Source of the DNA: Verrucomicrobia bacterium UBA3063
GTDB taxonomy: Bacteria; Verrucomicrobiota; Verrucomicrobiia; Methylacidiphilales; Verrucolacustridaceae
DNA: 14,245 nt
Assembly (NCBI GenBank): GCA_002366885.1
Contig: DFCD01000154.1
Span: 382 to 14,626, forward strand
Direction of reading: 5' to 3'
Shown: positions 6,860-14,245 of the stretch, piece by piece
Layout: every line of letters begins with the position of its first letter
How positions within the stretch are numbered: the first letter of the stretch is position 1
The notes under the pieces: generated by a model
The model's input: the letters and a program-made list of their open reading frames with translations, nothing else
What the model was told of the DNA's origin: nothing
The model's database searches: none
Made by a program: the position numbers and the translations under genes

Positions 6860-9037
6860 TCAGGCCGGCAGCGGAAACCGCGCTGTCAGTCTGCAAACCT
6901 CCCCGCGTACCGCCTCCAACCCCACCGGATCGTTGCGCTTTTGCAACGCCTGGTGGATCAGGTTGGCAATGTCGAACATTTCCGACTCCCGCATCCCCCG
7001 CGTCGTCATCGCCGGCGTCCCCAACCGGATTCCCGACGGCCGCATCGGGGAGGCCGTGTCGAATGGAATCGAGTTCTTGTTCACGGTGATCCCCGCATGA
7101 TCGAGCGCCTCCTGGGCAATTTTGCCATCCATCCCGGCAGGGCGCAGGTCGACCAGCATCAGGTGGTTGTCCGTTCCTCCCGAAACGATCCGGTAGCCGT
7201 TCCGCTTCAACCCCTCCGCGAGCGCCCGCGCGTTCCGCACCACCTGCGCCTGGTACGTTTTGAACTCGGGCTTGAGGGCCTCCAGGAAGCAGACCGCCTT
7301 GGCGGCGATCACGTGCATGAGGGGCCCGCCCTGCACCCCGGGGAACACCATGGCGTCGATCTCCTTCGCATACTTTGCCTTGCACAGGATGATCCCTCCC
7401 CGCGGCCCGCGCAGCCCCTTGTGTGTCGTCGTCGTCACAAAATCCGCGTGCGGCACCGGATTGGGATGCACCCCGCCGGCCACCAATCCCGAGACGTGGG
7501 CCATATCCGCAAACAAAAGGGCCCCCACCTTGTCGGATATCTCCCGCATCCGCGCATAGTCCAGCAGCCGCGGGTAAGCGGAAGCACCCACCGTGATCAT
7601 TTTTGGCTGGAACTCCACCGCGGCCCGCTCCAGGGAGTCGTAATCGACGAGCTCCGTTTTTTCCTGAACCCCGTAATGACGCACGGTGTAGAACATCCCG
7701 GAAAAATTCTTGGGATGCCCGTGGGTCAGGTGACCGCCGTGGGCCAGATCCATCGTGAGGATCTTGTCCCCATGCTTAAGAAAGGCGAAATAGACCGCGG
7801 TGTTGGCCTGGGCCCCCGAATGGGGCTGCACGTTGGCATGTTCCGCCCCGAACAGCTGTTTGGCCCGGTCGATCGCTGCCTGCTCCACCACGTCCACATT
7901 CTCGCAGCCACCATACCAACGGCGGCCCGGATAGCCTTCCGCATATTTGTTCGTCAGGCAGCTACCCTGGGCCTGCATCACCGCCGCACTCGTGAAATTC
8001 TCGGAGGCGATCAGCTCGATGTTTTCCGATTGCCGCCGGTGCTCCTTCCGCACCGCCTCCGCCACCAGGGGATCCGTCCGCGTCAGATCGGGGCCCGCCG
8101 CCTCCCCCCGTCCCATCCCTCCCAGCGAGGCCAACCGCTCGACCCGCCCCTCAAACCTGCCGGCCGCAAAGGCGCCGGTGATCCAAGCCTGCACGCAGGC
8201 ACGCGCATCCGAGGCACCCAGCTCGTCCGCCCCCAGGCAGAGCACATTGGCGTTGTATCGTTCCCGCGCTTTACGCGCCGCCTCGGGCGTGTCGGCCGCC
8301 GCGGCCCGGACCTTGGGAAAACGGTTGGCCGCCATGGCCAGGCCGATTCCCGTCCGTCCAACCAGTACCGCCCCCTGGATCCGCCCTTCGCAAATCGCCT
8401 CCGCCGCCGCCTTGGCGATTTCCGGATACTCCGCCACATCGTGGGAAGGCAGGCTCAGCGTTGCGCATCCCTCCCGGCGCAGCACCTCGGTGGCCTCCGC
8501 GAGAAGAATCCGTGCGGTCGCGTCTCCGCCCAGTCCCACCGTCATCTGACCGGAGGCGGAGCCTGCCATCGCGGGCACTTTGCCATTCCTCACCACCTCA
8601 AGCAGATGAGGAATGGCCTGGCGGATCTGGTCGCGACAGGCCCGGTAGGTCTCCCGGGATTGGCCGATCGGGTCATCCACCTCCCGCTCTTCCGGCGAAA
8701 GGCCCGGCTGGAATTCGCGCACCAGGAAGATCTTGTCGGCGGCGTTCGGATAGAGCAGCAACAGCGAGTCGAGGTGCCCGTAGGTCATCACAAAAATGTG
8801 GTCGGCCCGACGCACCTGCTCCGCGGTGATCGGCTTGCTGCGCAACCTGGAAATATCGCTACCCAATTCCCGCATGACCTCGATGGCATGGGGGCTGGGG
8901 CTTTGCCCCGTGACCGCCCCGATTCCCGCGGATTCCACCTCCATGGCTTGCTTCCCATCCAGCTCCCGTCGGCACAACTCTTCCGCCATGGGACTCCGGC
9001 AGACATTGCCGGTGCACACAAAAACAATCCTCTTCAC
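6860..9037 (-). CDS. glyA: Three-domain fusion: low-MW protein phosphatase - degenerate RpiB - serine hydroxymethyltransferase
   Basis: 725 aa in one frame. Residues 1-150 are a low-molecular-weight protein phosphatase: P-loop CTGNVCRS at 8-15 (nucleophile C8, R14) and DP-loop 'DDPIG' at 121-125. Residues ~163-306 align with the RpiB/LacAB sugar-phosphate isomerase fold ('EYPEIA', 'RTGIGLAMAANR', 'NANVLCLGA'), but key active-site residues are changed. Residues ~310-725 are a complete serine hydroxymethyltransferase: 'ELIASENF', 'YAEGYPGRRWYGG', 'DMAHVSGLVAGG' and PLP-binding K540 in 'TTTTHKGLRGPRGG'. The SHMT interconverts serine + THF with glycine + methylene-THF. The separate genes are neighbours in Bacillus (ywlE, ywlF, glyA), so this is a plausible gene-order-to-fusion event. 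GTG start at 9037 with AAAAGG directly before it. It sits 48 bp after the S41-like gene and 10 bp before DUF971. SHMT and phosphatase calls are strong; whether the RpiB part has any activity is doubtful. Confidence 0.93.
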   Translation of the reverse strand: MKRIVFVCTGNVCRSPMAEELCRRELDGKQAMEVESAGIGAVTGQSPSPHAIEVMRELGSDISRLRSKPITAEQVRRADHIFVMTYGHLDSLLLLYPNAADKIFLVREFQPGLSPEEREVDDPIGQSRETYRACRDQIRQAIPHLLEVVRNGKVPAMAGSASGQMTVGLGGDATARILLAEATEVLRREGCATLSLPSHDVAEYPEIAKAAAEAICEGRIQGAVLVGRTGIGLAMAANRFPKVRAAAADTPEAARKARERYNANVLCLGADELGASDARACVQAWITGAFAAGRFEGRVERLASLGGMGRGEAAGPDLTRTDPLVAEAVRKEHRRQSENIELIASENFTSAAVMQAQGSCLTNKYAEGYPGRRWYGGCENVDVVEQAAIDRAKQLFGAEHANVQPHSGAQANTAVYFAFLKHGDKILTMDLAHGGHLTHGHPKNFSGMFYTVRHYGVQEKTELVDYDSLERAAVEFQPKMITVGASAYPRLLDYARMREISDKVGALLFADMAHVSGLVAGGVHPNPVPHADFVTTTTHKGLRGPRGGIILCKAKYAKEIDAMVFPGVQGGPLMHVIAAKAVCFLEALKPEFKTYQAQVVRNARALAEGLKRNGYRIVSGGTDNHLMLVDLRPAGMDGKIAQEALDHAGITVNKNSIPFDTASPMRPSGIRLGTPAMTTRGMRESEMFDIANLIHQALQKRNDPVGLEAVRGEVCRLTARFPLPA

Positions 9038-9085
9038 CCTTTTAAGATAGCGAAAAAATGGATCCTGAAAATCCCGCCGGTCATT

Positions 9086-10225
9086 CTATGCCTTTCCCTT
9101 TGGGGGCATCTTGCGAAGCGCCCTCAAAAGGTCCCCAGCCCGTTGCAATCCCCGGTCTTGGGGCGGACGCTTGGCCTCCAAGTCCTTCTCCACCAACGAG
9201 GAAGGCTCGATTTCCGCAAAATCCTCCCCTTGAATCAGGGTCGATTCCCGGGCCCGCTTGATTGGAGGAACCTCGGAAAAAGTGCTGGCGATCGTCGTCT
9301 CGCCCCCAACCCAGATTTCCGAGTCAATAAATCGGTCGCCCGAGAGAAAAATGTCGGGGGGCAAGGGACGCCCGGCTCCCACCCGGCCTCCGGAAAAAAC
9401 AACCTCGCCCTTTGCGCGAAAAAGGGACCTGCCCGAGGAAAGACGGGTTTCCGCCAGCCAGCCTGCCTGTCCGGCGGTCGCTTGCCCCAGAAGGATCGCC
9501 CCCGCCCTCTCCTGGAGGACGGTTGCCACCAATTCGCCGGAACCCCGCAGTTGGGGCCCCACCAGGACAACCAACGGGGTATCCGGACTCAGGCCCAGAG
9601 GTTGGCGTCCAGCCCGGAAACTTTTTTCCTTTCCGGATGGGTCGCGCCACGTGAACAGGATTTCTCCCGGCGTCACAAACAAGGCACAGAGTTCGGAAGC
9701 GGATTCCAGGCTTTGCCCGGGAAGGCATTCCCGCAGATCCAGGATGGCACCCAGCGGTTTTTTCTGTCGCCACGCCGCCCAGTCCCGGCCCATCGCTTCG
9801 GCAAGGGCCGCTCCCATGCTGCGCACCCTCCAATAAGCGATCGGTCCCGGCAGTAGTTCCGCCACCCATGGCCGATCCGGCGAAACCAGCTTCACCGGCT
9901 CACCCACCGCCATCCGCCCGGAGGATTGCTCGAGTTGCCTAGCGATCAGGCCCGGATTGGATTCGGCCGCGGCCCCGTCCCATCCGATCATTCGGGCCAC
10001 TTCCGCCGCTTCGGTCGGCCTGAGGGGACTGGCGGGCTTGGGAGCAGCCAGAACGGCGGGGCGCGCCGGCTCGGCATTCTCCGTCTGGGCCTTCCTCTCC
10101 TGCCGGTTTCGGATCCTGGCAAGCATCCCGTCCAGATGGGCCTGAATGCCGGGAAGAAACGGGGTTACCCCGATTCCTATCCCCATCCCGAGGACAAGAA
10201 GGAAAAGGATCCTGAGGGTCTTCAT
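9086..10225 (-). CDS. Membrane-anchored S41 (C-terminal processing protease)-like protein, probably catalytically inactive
   Basis: 379 aa. The N-terminal hydrophobic stretch (residues 5-24, 'ILFLLVLGMGIGIGV') looks like a signal anchor, putting the rest outside the cytoplasm. A Pro/Ala-rich linker (~50-70) follows. Residues ~155-270 match the S41/CtpA core: 'GAILDLRECLPGQSLESASELC' (family: ILDLR.NPGG), 'PLVVLVGP', 'GELVATVLQERAGAILLGQATAGQAG'. By-eye alignment puts Gly228 at the catalytic Ser and Gln253 at the catalytic Lys (family S-x-S-E ... G-K-G), so the dyad is missing. No PDZ domain is evident. It may be a scaffold or inhibitor; function unknown. ATG 10225 is the first start after an in-frame TAA and lies 23 bp after purD, in the same operon. 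Confidence 0.65.
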   Translation of the reverse strand: MKTLRILFLLVLGMGIGIGVTPFLPGIQAHLDGMLARIRNRQERKAQTENAEPARPAVLAAPKPASPLRPTEAAEVARMIGWDGAAAESNPGLIARQLEQSSGRMAVGEPVKLVSPDRPWVAELLPGPIAYWRVRSMGAALAEAMGRDWAAWRQKKPLGAILDLRECLPGQSLESASELCALFVTPGEILFTWRDPSGKEKSFRAGRQPLGLSPDTPLVVLVGPQLRGSGELVATVLQERAGAILLGQATAGQAGWLAETRLSSGRSLFRAKGEVVFSGGRVGAGRPLPPDIFLSGDRFIDSEIWVGGETTIASTFSEVPPIKRARESTLIQGEDFAEIEPSSLVEKDLEAKRPPQDRGLQRAGDLLRALRKMPPKGKA

Positions 10226-10248
10226 GGATGGATCGGACGTTTATATCC

Positions 10249-11556
10249 TCACCGGAATTCCGCGCGATCCCTGTCTTGGCCTCCCGATGGGAGGGCCCGG
10301 TGGCCGATATCCCGGCGAAACTGCATCCCCGGAAAGGAAACTTCCGCCACCAACGCGTAAGCCCTTTGCCTTGCTATTTCCAAATTTGCCCCCCAACCGG
10401 TTGCCGCCAAAACCCGTCCCCCCGCCACTGCAATCCCGTTGCGGCCGGTCTGCGTGCCGGCATGGAAGAGATGGGAGTCCGGCTGGGCGGGGCCAATCCG
10501 GATGCCTTGCCCCAAAACCGGCACCGACGGATAACCCGGGGCCGCCAACACCACCGTCAACGCCGCCCCGGAGCGGATCTTCACGGGCAGGCCAGCCAGG
10601 TTACCGTCCGCCGCCGCCCCCAGCAGATCCCAGAGGGGGGTCTCCAGCAAAGGCAGCAGGACCTGCGTCTCCGGATCGCCAAACCGGCAGTTGTACTCCA
10701 GCACCTTCGGCCCGCTGCGGGTCAGCATCAACCCGGCGTACAGCACTCCCCGGTAGGGAATCCCCAAATCCACCAGCCCTTGCAGCGTGGGCACCAGGAT
10801 CCGGTCCTTCACCTCCCGTAGAAGTTCGGGCGTCGCCTTCGGCGCCGGCGCATAAGCGCCCATCCCACCGGTGTTCGGCCCCGTGTCGCCCTCTCCCACC
10901 CGCTTGTGATCCTGCGCTCCCGGAAGAATCACCAGATTGTTTCCATCCGTCACCGCGTGGACGCTCAACTCCTCGCCCTCAAGAAACTCCTCGATCAACA
11001 CCGTCGCCCCCGCTTCGCCAAACAACCTTTCCGCCATCATCTGCCGGATGGCCTGCGCCGCCTCGGCGTGGGAGCCGGCAATCACCACCCCCTTGCCGGC
11101 GGCCAGCCCGTCCGCCTTTACCACCTGCGGACACGGCAACGACTCACTGAACCGAATAGCCTCCTCCAGCTTTTGAAAGCTGCCCGCCCGCGCCGTCGGA
11201 ATTTTCTGCCGCACCAACAGCTCCTTGCAGAACGATTTGCTTCCCTCCAACCGCGCCCCTTCCTTGCCAGGCCCGAATACCCTGAGCCCTTGGGCCCGGA
11301 GCCGATCCGCCAATCCGGCACACAACGGCGCCTCCGGCCCCACCACCACCAAGCTCGGCTTTTCCTTGGCCGCCCAGGCCACCAAGCCCTGCTCGTCCGT
11401 CGCGGCCAAAGGAAGATTTTCCCCCACCTCGGCCGTGCCGGCGTTACCCGGGGCAAACCAGATTTTCCCGATTCTCGCATCCCGGGAAAACGCCCAACCG
11501 AAGGCATGCTCCCGTCCCCCGCTCCCCACGATCAGAACTGTGTGTTGGCCAGCCAT
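10249..11556 (-). CDS. purD: Phosphoribosylamine--glycine ligase (GAR synthetase)
   Basis: 435 aa, the usual PurD length. It joins glycine to 5-phosphoribosylamine with ATP, the second step of de novo purine synthesis, in the cytoplasm. Visible landmarks: N-terminal 'VLIVGSGGREHA' at 7-18, 'VVVGPEAPL', ATP-grasp region 'VVKADGLAAGKGVVIA', 'EEFLEGEELSV', the PurD signature 'DHKRVGEGDTGPNTGGMGAY', and metal/ATP site 'EYNCRFGDPETQ'. Catalytic elements all appear present. ATG 11556 is supported by a good Shine-Dalgarno (AAGGAAGG, 11568-11561). It opens the tight cluster that includes SHMT, which supplies glycine and one-carbon units to the same pathway. The 98-bp gap to uvrC contains no convincing terminator, so read-through from uvrC is possible. 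Confidence 0.97.
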   Translation of the reverse strand: MAGQHTVLIVGSGGREHAFGWAFSRDARIGKIWFAPGNAGTAEVGENLPLAATDEQGLVAWAAKEKPSLVVVGPEAPLCAGLADRLRAQGLRVFGPGKEGARLEGSKSFCKELLVRQKIPTARAGSFQKLEEAIRFSESLPCPQVVKADGLAAGKGVVIAGSHAEAAQAIRQMMAERLFGEAGATVLIEEFLEGEELSVHAVTDGNNLVILPGAQDHKRVGEGDTGPNTGGMGAYAPAPKATPELLREVKDRILVPTLQGLVDLGIPYRGVLYAGLMLTRSGPKVLEYNCRFGDPETQVLLPLLETPLWDLLGAAADGNLAGLPVKIRSGAALTVVLAAPGYPSVPVLGQGIRIGPAQPDSHLFHAGTQTGRNGIAVAGGRVLAATGWGANLEIARQRAYALVAEVSFPGMQFRRDIGHRALPSGGQDRDRAEFR

Positions 11557-11654
11557 GCAGCCTTCCTTTTTCCCAAACCCCCGCTTCCGGAAAAGAAAAC
11601 TTTATGCGTTTACGCCCTCCCCTGCCTCTCCACGCCTCCCGCTTTCACCAATAA
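11557..11654. other. uvrC-purD intergenic spacer
   Basis: 98 bp without a gene. It holds the purD Shine-Dalgarno (11561-11568). A small GCGT/ACGC inverted repeat around 11600 is too weak to call a terminator. No promoter could be assigned. Confidence 0.4.
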
Positions 11655-13118
11655 CTACCGCCGAAAATAGGCCGCGATTTCCTCCGCAATTTTTTTCCCC
11701 ACCCCCTCCACCTTGGCCAGCGCCTCCACCGTGGCCTGCGCCACTTTCTCCACGGAACCAAACTCCCGTAACAACGCCCGCTTCCGCACCGCACTGACCC
11801 CCGGAACTTCATCGAGTTCGCTCTCCTCCATCCGGCGCTTCATCAGCAGCTGGTGGTAACCATTGGCCACGCGATGGGCCTCGTCCCGGACCCGCTGCAG
11901 CAACCGCACCGCCGGATGCTCCAGCGGGAGCGAAATCGGATCGGGCCGCCCCGGACGGAAAATCTCCTCGTTCTGTTTGGCCAACCCGATTGCCGGAACC
12001 GCCTCCCAGCCGGCTTCCTTCAGCTCCCTCACCGCCGCACCCAGTTGCCCTTTTCCTCCGTCCACCACGAGCAGATCCGGGGGCTGGACCCCCTCCGCCT
12101 TCAGGCGGCGGCACCGTCGTCGGATCACCTCCGCCATGCAGCCAACATCATCCTGACCTTCCACCCCCTGGATCCGGTAGCGCCGGTACGCCGGCTTGGA
12201 CGGGCGTCCGTTCCGGAAAACCACCATCGAGGCCACACTGTGGGTGTCGGAAATGTTGGAGATGTCGAAACACTCGATCCGGGCCGGCACCACTGGCAGG
12301 CGAAGCACGTCCCGCAGCGCCTCCAATTCCCTTTCCGGCACCACCGTGCTGGGCAGGGAGCGGAAAAACTTTCGCGCCGGCCGTGTGGTCTTTTTCAGGT
12401 CATCCAAAAGATTCCTCAGGGAAGCGGCCTTCTCAAAATCCCTGCGGTCCGCCGCTTTCTTCATCTGCTCCTTCAGCGACTCTCGCATCTCGAGGGTATG
12501 CCCCTCCAAAAACTCGCACGCCTGCTTCACCCGCTCCGCATACCCCGCCCGGCTGATCTTGCCGATGCAGGGAGCACTGCAGTTCTGGATCACGTGATCG
12601 AGGCAGTGCCGGTAGTCCCGTTCCCCGGGAATTTCCGGGCGGCAGGACCGCAAACCGAACTTTTTTCGCATCAGCGAGAGCGTCTGCCGAAGGGCTCCCG
12701 CATGGGCAAACGGGCCAAAGTAACGCGCCTTGTCGTCTTTTTTGGCCCTGGTCAGCTGAAACTTGGGGAACGGCTCGTCCAAATCCACCCGCACCATCAG
12801 GAACCGTTTGTCATCCCGGAAACTGACGTTGTAGCGAGGGCGGTACTCCTTGATCAGCCGTCCCTCCAGCAGGATCGACTCCGGCTCGCTCCGCACCACG
12901 TGCGTTTCCAGTTCCGCAATGCTCTGGAGCAGCGCCCGAGTCTTGAGATCCGCCACAAATCGCCGGGAGGGATGGAAATACTGGTTCACCCGCCGGTGCA
13001 GATCCCGCGCCTTACCCACATAGATCACCCGATGGAACCGGTCGCGGAACAGGTACACCCCTGGCCGGTGCGGCAGATCGCGCAGCTGCTTGGTCAGATC
13101 GGCGGAAACGTTTTCCAT
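11655..13118 (-). CDS. uvrC: UvrABC excinuclease subunit C (compact form)
   Basis: 487 aa from ATG 13118. The same frame extends back to 13241, but that would overlap the divergent dsbD gene and the extra residues show no UvrC similarity. UvrC makes both incisions in nucleotide excision repair. Domains: GIY-YIG nuclease ~14-95 ('GVYLF' at 20-24, 'IYVGKARDLHRRV', conserved E85); four cysteines C159, C172, C180, C184 spaced like the [4Fe-4S] ligands of E. coli UvrC; UVR motif ~210-242; RNase H-like endonuclease ~280-425 ('IECFDISNIS', 'VVDGGKGQL', 'RDEAHRVANGYH'); C-terminal helix-hairpin-helix ~433-487. Typical UvrC is about 600 aa. Here the ~100-residue stretch between UVR and the RNase H domain is reduced to about 40. 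Both nuclease centres look intact, so it should be functional. Confidence 0.95.
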   Translation of the reverse strand: MENVSADLTKQLRDLPHRPGVYLFRDRFHRVIYVGKARDLHRRVNQYFHPSRRFVADLKTRALLQSIAELETHVVRSEPESILLEGRLIKEYRPRYNVSFRDDKRFLMVRVDLDEPFPKFQLTRAKKDDKARYFGPFAHAGALRQTLSLMRKKFGLRSCRPEIPGERDYRHCLDHVIQNCSAPCIGKISRAGYAERVKQACEFLEGHTLEMRESLKEQMKKAADRRDFEKAASLRNLLDDLKKTTRPARKFFRSLPSTVVPERELEALRDVLRLPVVPARIECFDISNISDTHSVASMVVFRNGRPSKPAYRRYRIQGVEGQDDVGCMAEVIRRRCRRLKAEGVQPPDLLVVDGGKGQLGAAVRELKEAGWEAVPAIGLAKQNEEIFRPGRPDPISLPLEHPAVRLLQRVRDEAHRVANGYHQLLMKRRMEESELDEVPGVSAVRKRALLREFGSVEKVAQATVEALAKVEGVGKKIAEEIAAYFRR

Positions 13119-13145
13119 GGCCCAAAAGAAGATTAACCTAACCGG

Positions 13146-14245
13146 ATGACCTGCCCAACCCCTCTTGCCCTTCTCCTGGGCCTGATCCCCCTCCTTGGCC
13201 CTGCCAGCCTGGCGGCAGCTCCGGTCTTTCAAGATGCCCAACTGAAAGTGGACCTGATCTCGGAACCCAAGCCCATCTTACCCGGCCAACCCTTCACCGT
13301 CGGTCTACGGTTCCAACCGAAGCCTGGCTGGCACATCTACTGGAAAAATCCGGGCGATTCCGGCATGGCACCCTCCGTCAAATGGAGACTGCCCCAAGGC
13401 TACACCGCCGGCCCCTTGCATTTTCCTTTTCCAGAAAAAATCCTCGCACCCCCTCTGGTCAGTTACGGCTATGAGACGGAGACCGTCCTGCTGACGGAAA
13501 TTACCCCGCCCTCTGATTTGATTCTGCCCAGGAAACTGCCGATTGCGGTGGATGTCGAATGGCTCGTCTGCAAGGAAATCTGTCTGCCTGGAAAAGCCAG
13601 CCTCGACCTCACGGTGCCGGCGTCCCCCAAGGACAACGTTGACCTGCAGGGACTTTTTGACGAGATCCGCCGGGAAATGCCGCTCCGGAACTCCTCGCTC
13701 TCCGTGCAAGCCGGACAAAAGGACGGTTTTCTGGAGATTTCCGTCGCCAACGCCCCGGAGGTCGGTTCCCTGTCTTTCTTCCCCGCCGAGGGCGACTACC
13801 CGGATGAGCTCCAGCCCGCCCAAACCCAAAAAAAGGGCACCCGGCAGGTCCTGCGCCTTCCCCTGAAAAAGGACGCAATACTGCCAGACACCCTCAACGG
13901 AATTCTCGTGGCGGAAAATCCCTGGACTGCCACCGGCCAAAGAGCGCTGGAGGTCTCGGCACCCTTAAAGCCGACCCAAGCTCTTCGCAACCTGGGCGAA
14001 GGAGGATCCGCTTCCAACTTGCCCCTCATCTTCTTTTTCGCATTCCTCGGTGGCCTGATCCTCAACGTCATGCCCTGTGTCTTTCCCGTTCTTTCCCTCA
14101 AGGCCCTTCATCTGGTCCAACTTTCGGGCGAAAGCCGCAGCTCGGCCCGCTCGGAGGGACTGGCCTACACGACGGGCGTCCTTCTTTCCCTCCTGACCTT
14201 GACCGCGCTTCTCCTGGTCTTACGGGCTTCCGGTCAGGCTCTCGG
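13146..14245 (+). CDS. DsbD/ScsB-type thiol:disulfide interchange protein (3' end cut by window edge)
   Basis: 366 codons are visible, open at the right edge. Residues 1-25 are a signal peptide (hydrophobic 'LALLLGLIPLLG', then 'SLAAAP'). Residues ~30-290 are a periplasmic DsbC/DsbD-N-like domain of the ScsB kind, with 'GWHIYWKNPGDSG' at 61-73 and the redox pair C142/C146 in 'VCKEICLPG'. The first transmembrane helix begins near 294 and carries 'LNVMPCVFPVLSLKAL' with C311, the DsbD/CcdA membrane cysteine. A second helix starts near 340. The protein carries electrons from cytoplasmic thioredoxin to periplasmic substrates such as cytochrome c maturation or isomerase partners. The remaining helices and thioredoxin-like domain should lie beyond the window. 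ATG 13146 is fixed by an in-frame TAA at 13134. It is divergent from uvrC with 27 bp between the starts. Confidence 0.9.
   Translation, partial: MTCPTPLALLLGLIPLLGPASLAAAPVFQDAQLKVDLISEPKPILPGQPFTVGLRFQPKPGWHIYWKNPGDSGMAPSVKWRLPQGYTAGPLHFPFPEKILAPPLVSYGYETETVLLTEITPPSDLILPRKLPIAVDVEWLVCKEICLPGKASLDLTVPASPKDNVDLQGLFDEIRREMPLRNSSLSVQAGQKDGFLEISVANAPEVGSLSFFPAEGDYPDELQPAQTQKKGTRQVLRLPLKKDAILPDTLNGILVAENPWTATGQRALEVSAPLKPTQALRNLGEGGSASNLPLIFFFAFLGGLILNVMPCVFPVLSLKALHLVQLSGESRSSARSEGLAYTTGVLLSLLTLTALLLVLRASGQAL

Noticed and set aside
6941..9856. 971-codon plus-strand open frame
   Set aside because: It lies antisense to the phosphatase-RpiB-SHMT fusion and the S41-like gene. Its His/Arg/Pro-rich composition is a GC-rich mirror artefact, with no recognisable domain.
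11853..13136. 427-codon plus-strand open frame
   Set aside because: Antisense to uvrC, whose nuclease and HhH motifs are unambiguous.
13119..13241. Longer uvrC N-terminus starting at 13241
   Set aside because: It would overlap the divergent dsbD signal-peptide region, and the extra residues do not resemble UvrC. ATG 13118 fits the family start.
1..14245. tRNA, rRNA, CRISPR, insertion sequence or phage genes
   Set aside because: Looked for on both strands; no direct-repeat array, terminal inverted repeats, transposase motif or structured RNA gene recognised.

Overview
This is a GC-rich, tightly packed bacterial chromosomal segment. All genes look like single-copy housekeeping or repair genes. 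I see no transposase, phage gene, CRISPR array, tRNA or rRNA. The sigma factor (RpoD-like, region 2 ending in a 'TYACWWIKQSI' stretch followed by 'LPVHLVDKI'), the ScsB-like DsbD and the DUF971/UMF1 content suggest the Verrucomicrobiota or another PVC-group lineage. That placement is from memory of the families, not from a search.

Layout. Positions 1-2489 (minus) hold a very long open frame that runs off the left edge. It fuses a beta-CASP metallo-beta-lactamase exonuclease to an ATP-dependent DNA ligase, two parts of the 'ligase-associated DNA damage response' set. A 140-bp AT-rich divergent promoter region separates it from a plus-strand sigma-70 factor (2631-3554), which ends in a clear intrinsic terminator (3580-3620). 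A small SAM-methyltransferase-like gene follows (3655-4506, plus). It converges on the last gene of a large minus-strand array, with overlapping stop codons.

The minus-strand array, read in transcription order from the right, is: uvrC (13118-11655), purD (11556-10249), an anchored S41-protease-like protein that lacks the catalytic Ser and Lys (10225-9086), a three-domain fusion of low-molecular-weight protein phosphatase, degenerate RpiB and serine hydroxymethyltransferase (9037-6860), a DUF971 protein (6849-6547), a UMF1-type MFS transporter (6530-5313), and a DciA/DUF721-like protein (5210-4503). Gaps from purD to the MFS gene are 10-48 bp, which suggests one operon. A divergent DsbD/ScsB-type thiol:disulfide transporter starts 27 bp from uvrC and runs off the right edge (13146-14245).

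How the genes fit together. PurD consumes glycine, and GlyA makes glycine and one-carbon units needed for purine synthesis, so their co-transcription is sensible. In Bacillus the phosphatase ywlE, the rpiB-like ywlF and glyA are chromosomal neighbours; here the same three have become one polypeptide whose RpiB part has lost its active site. DNA repair is represented at both ends (exonuclease-ligase fusion; a compact UvrC). The most notable items are the two gene fusions, the two domains that look catalytically dead (RpiB, S41), and the short UvrC.
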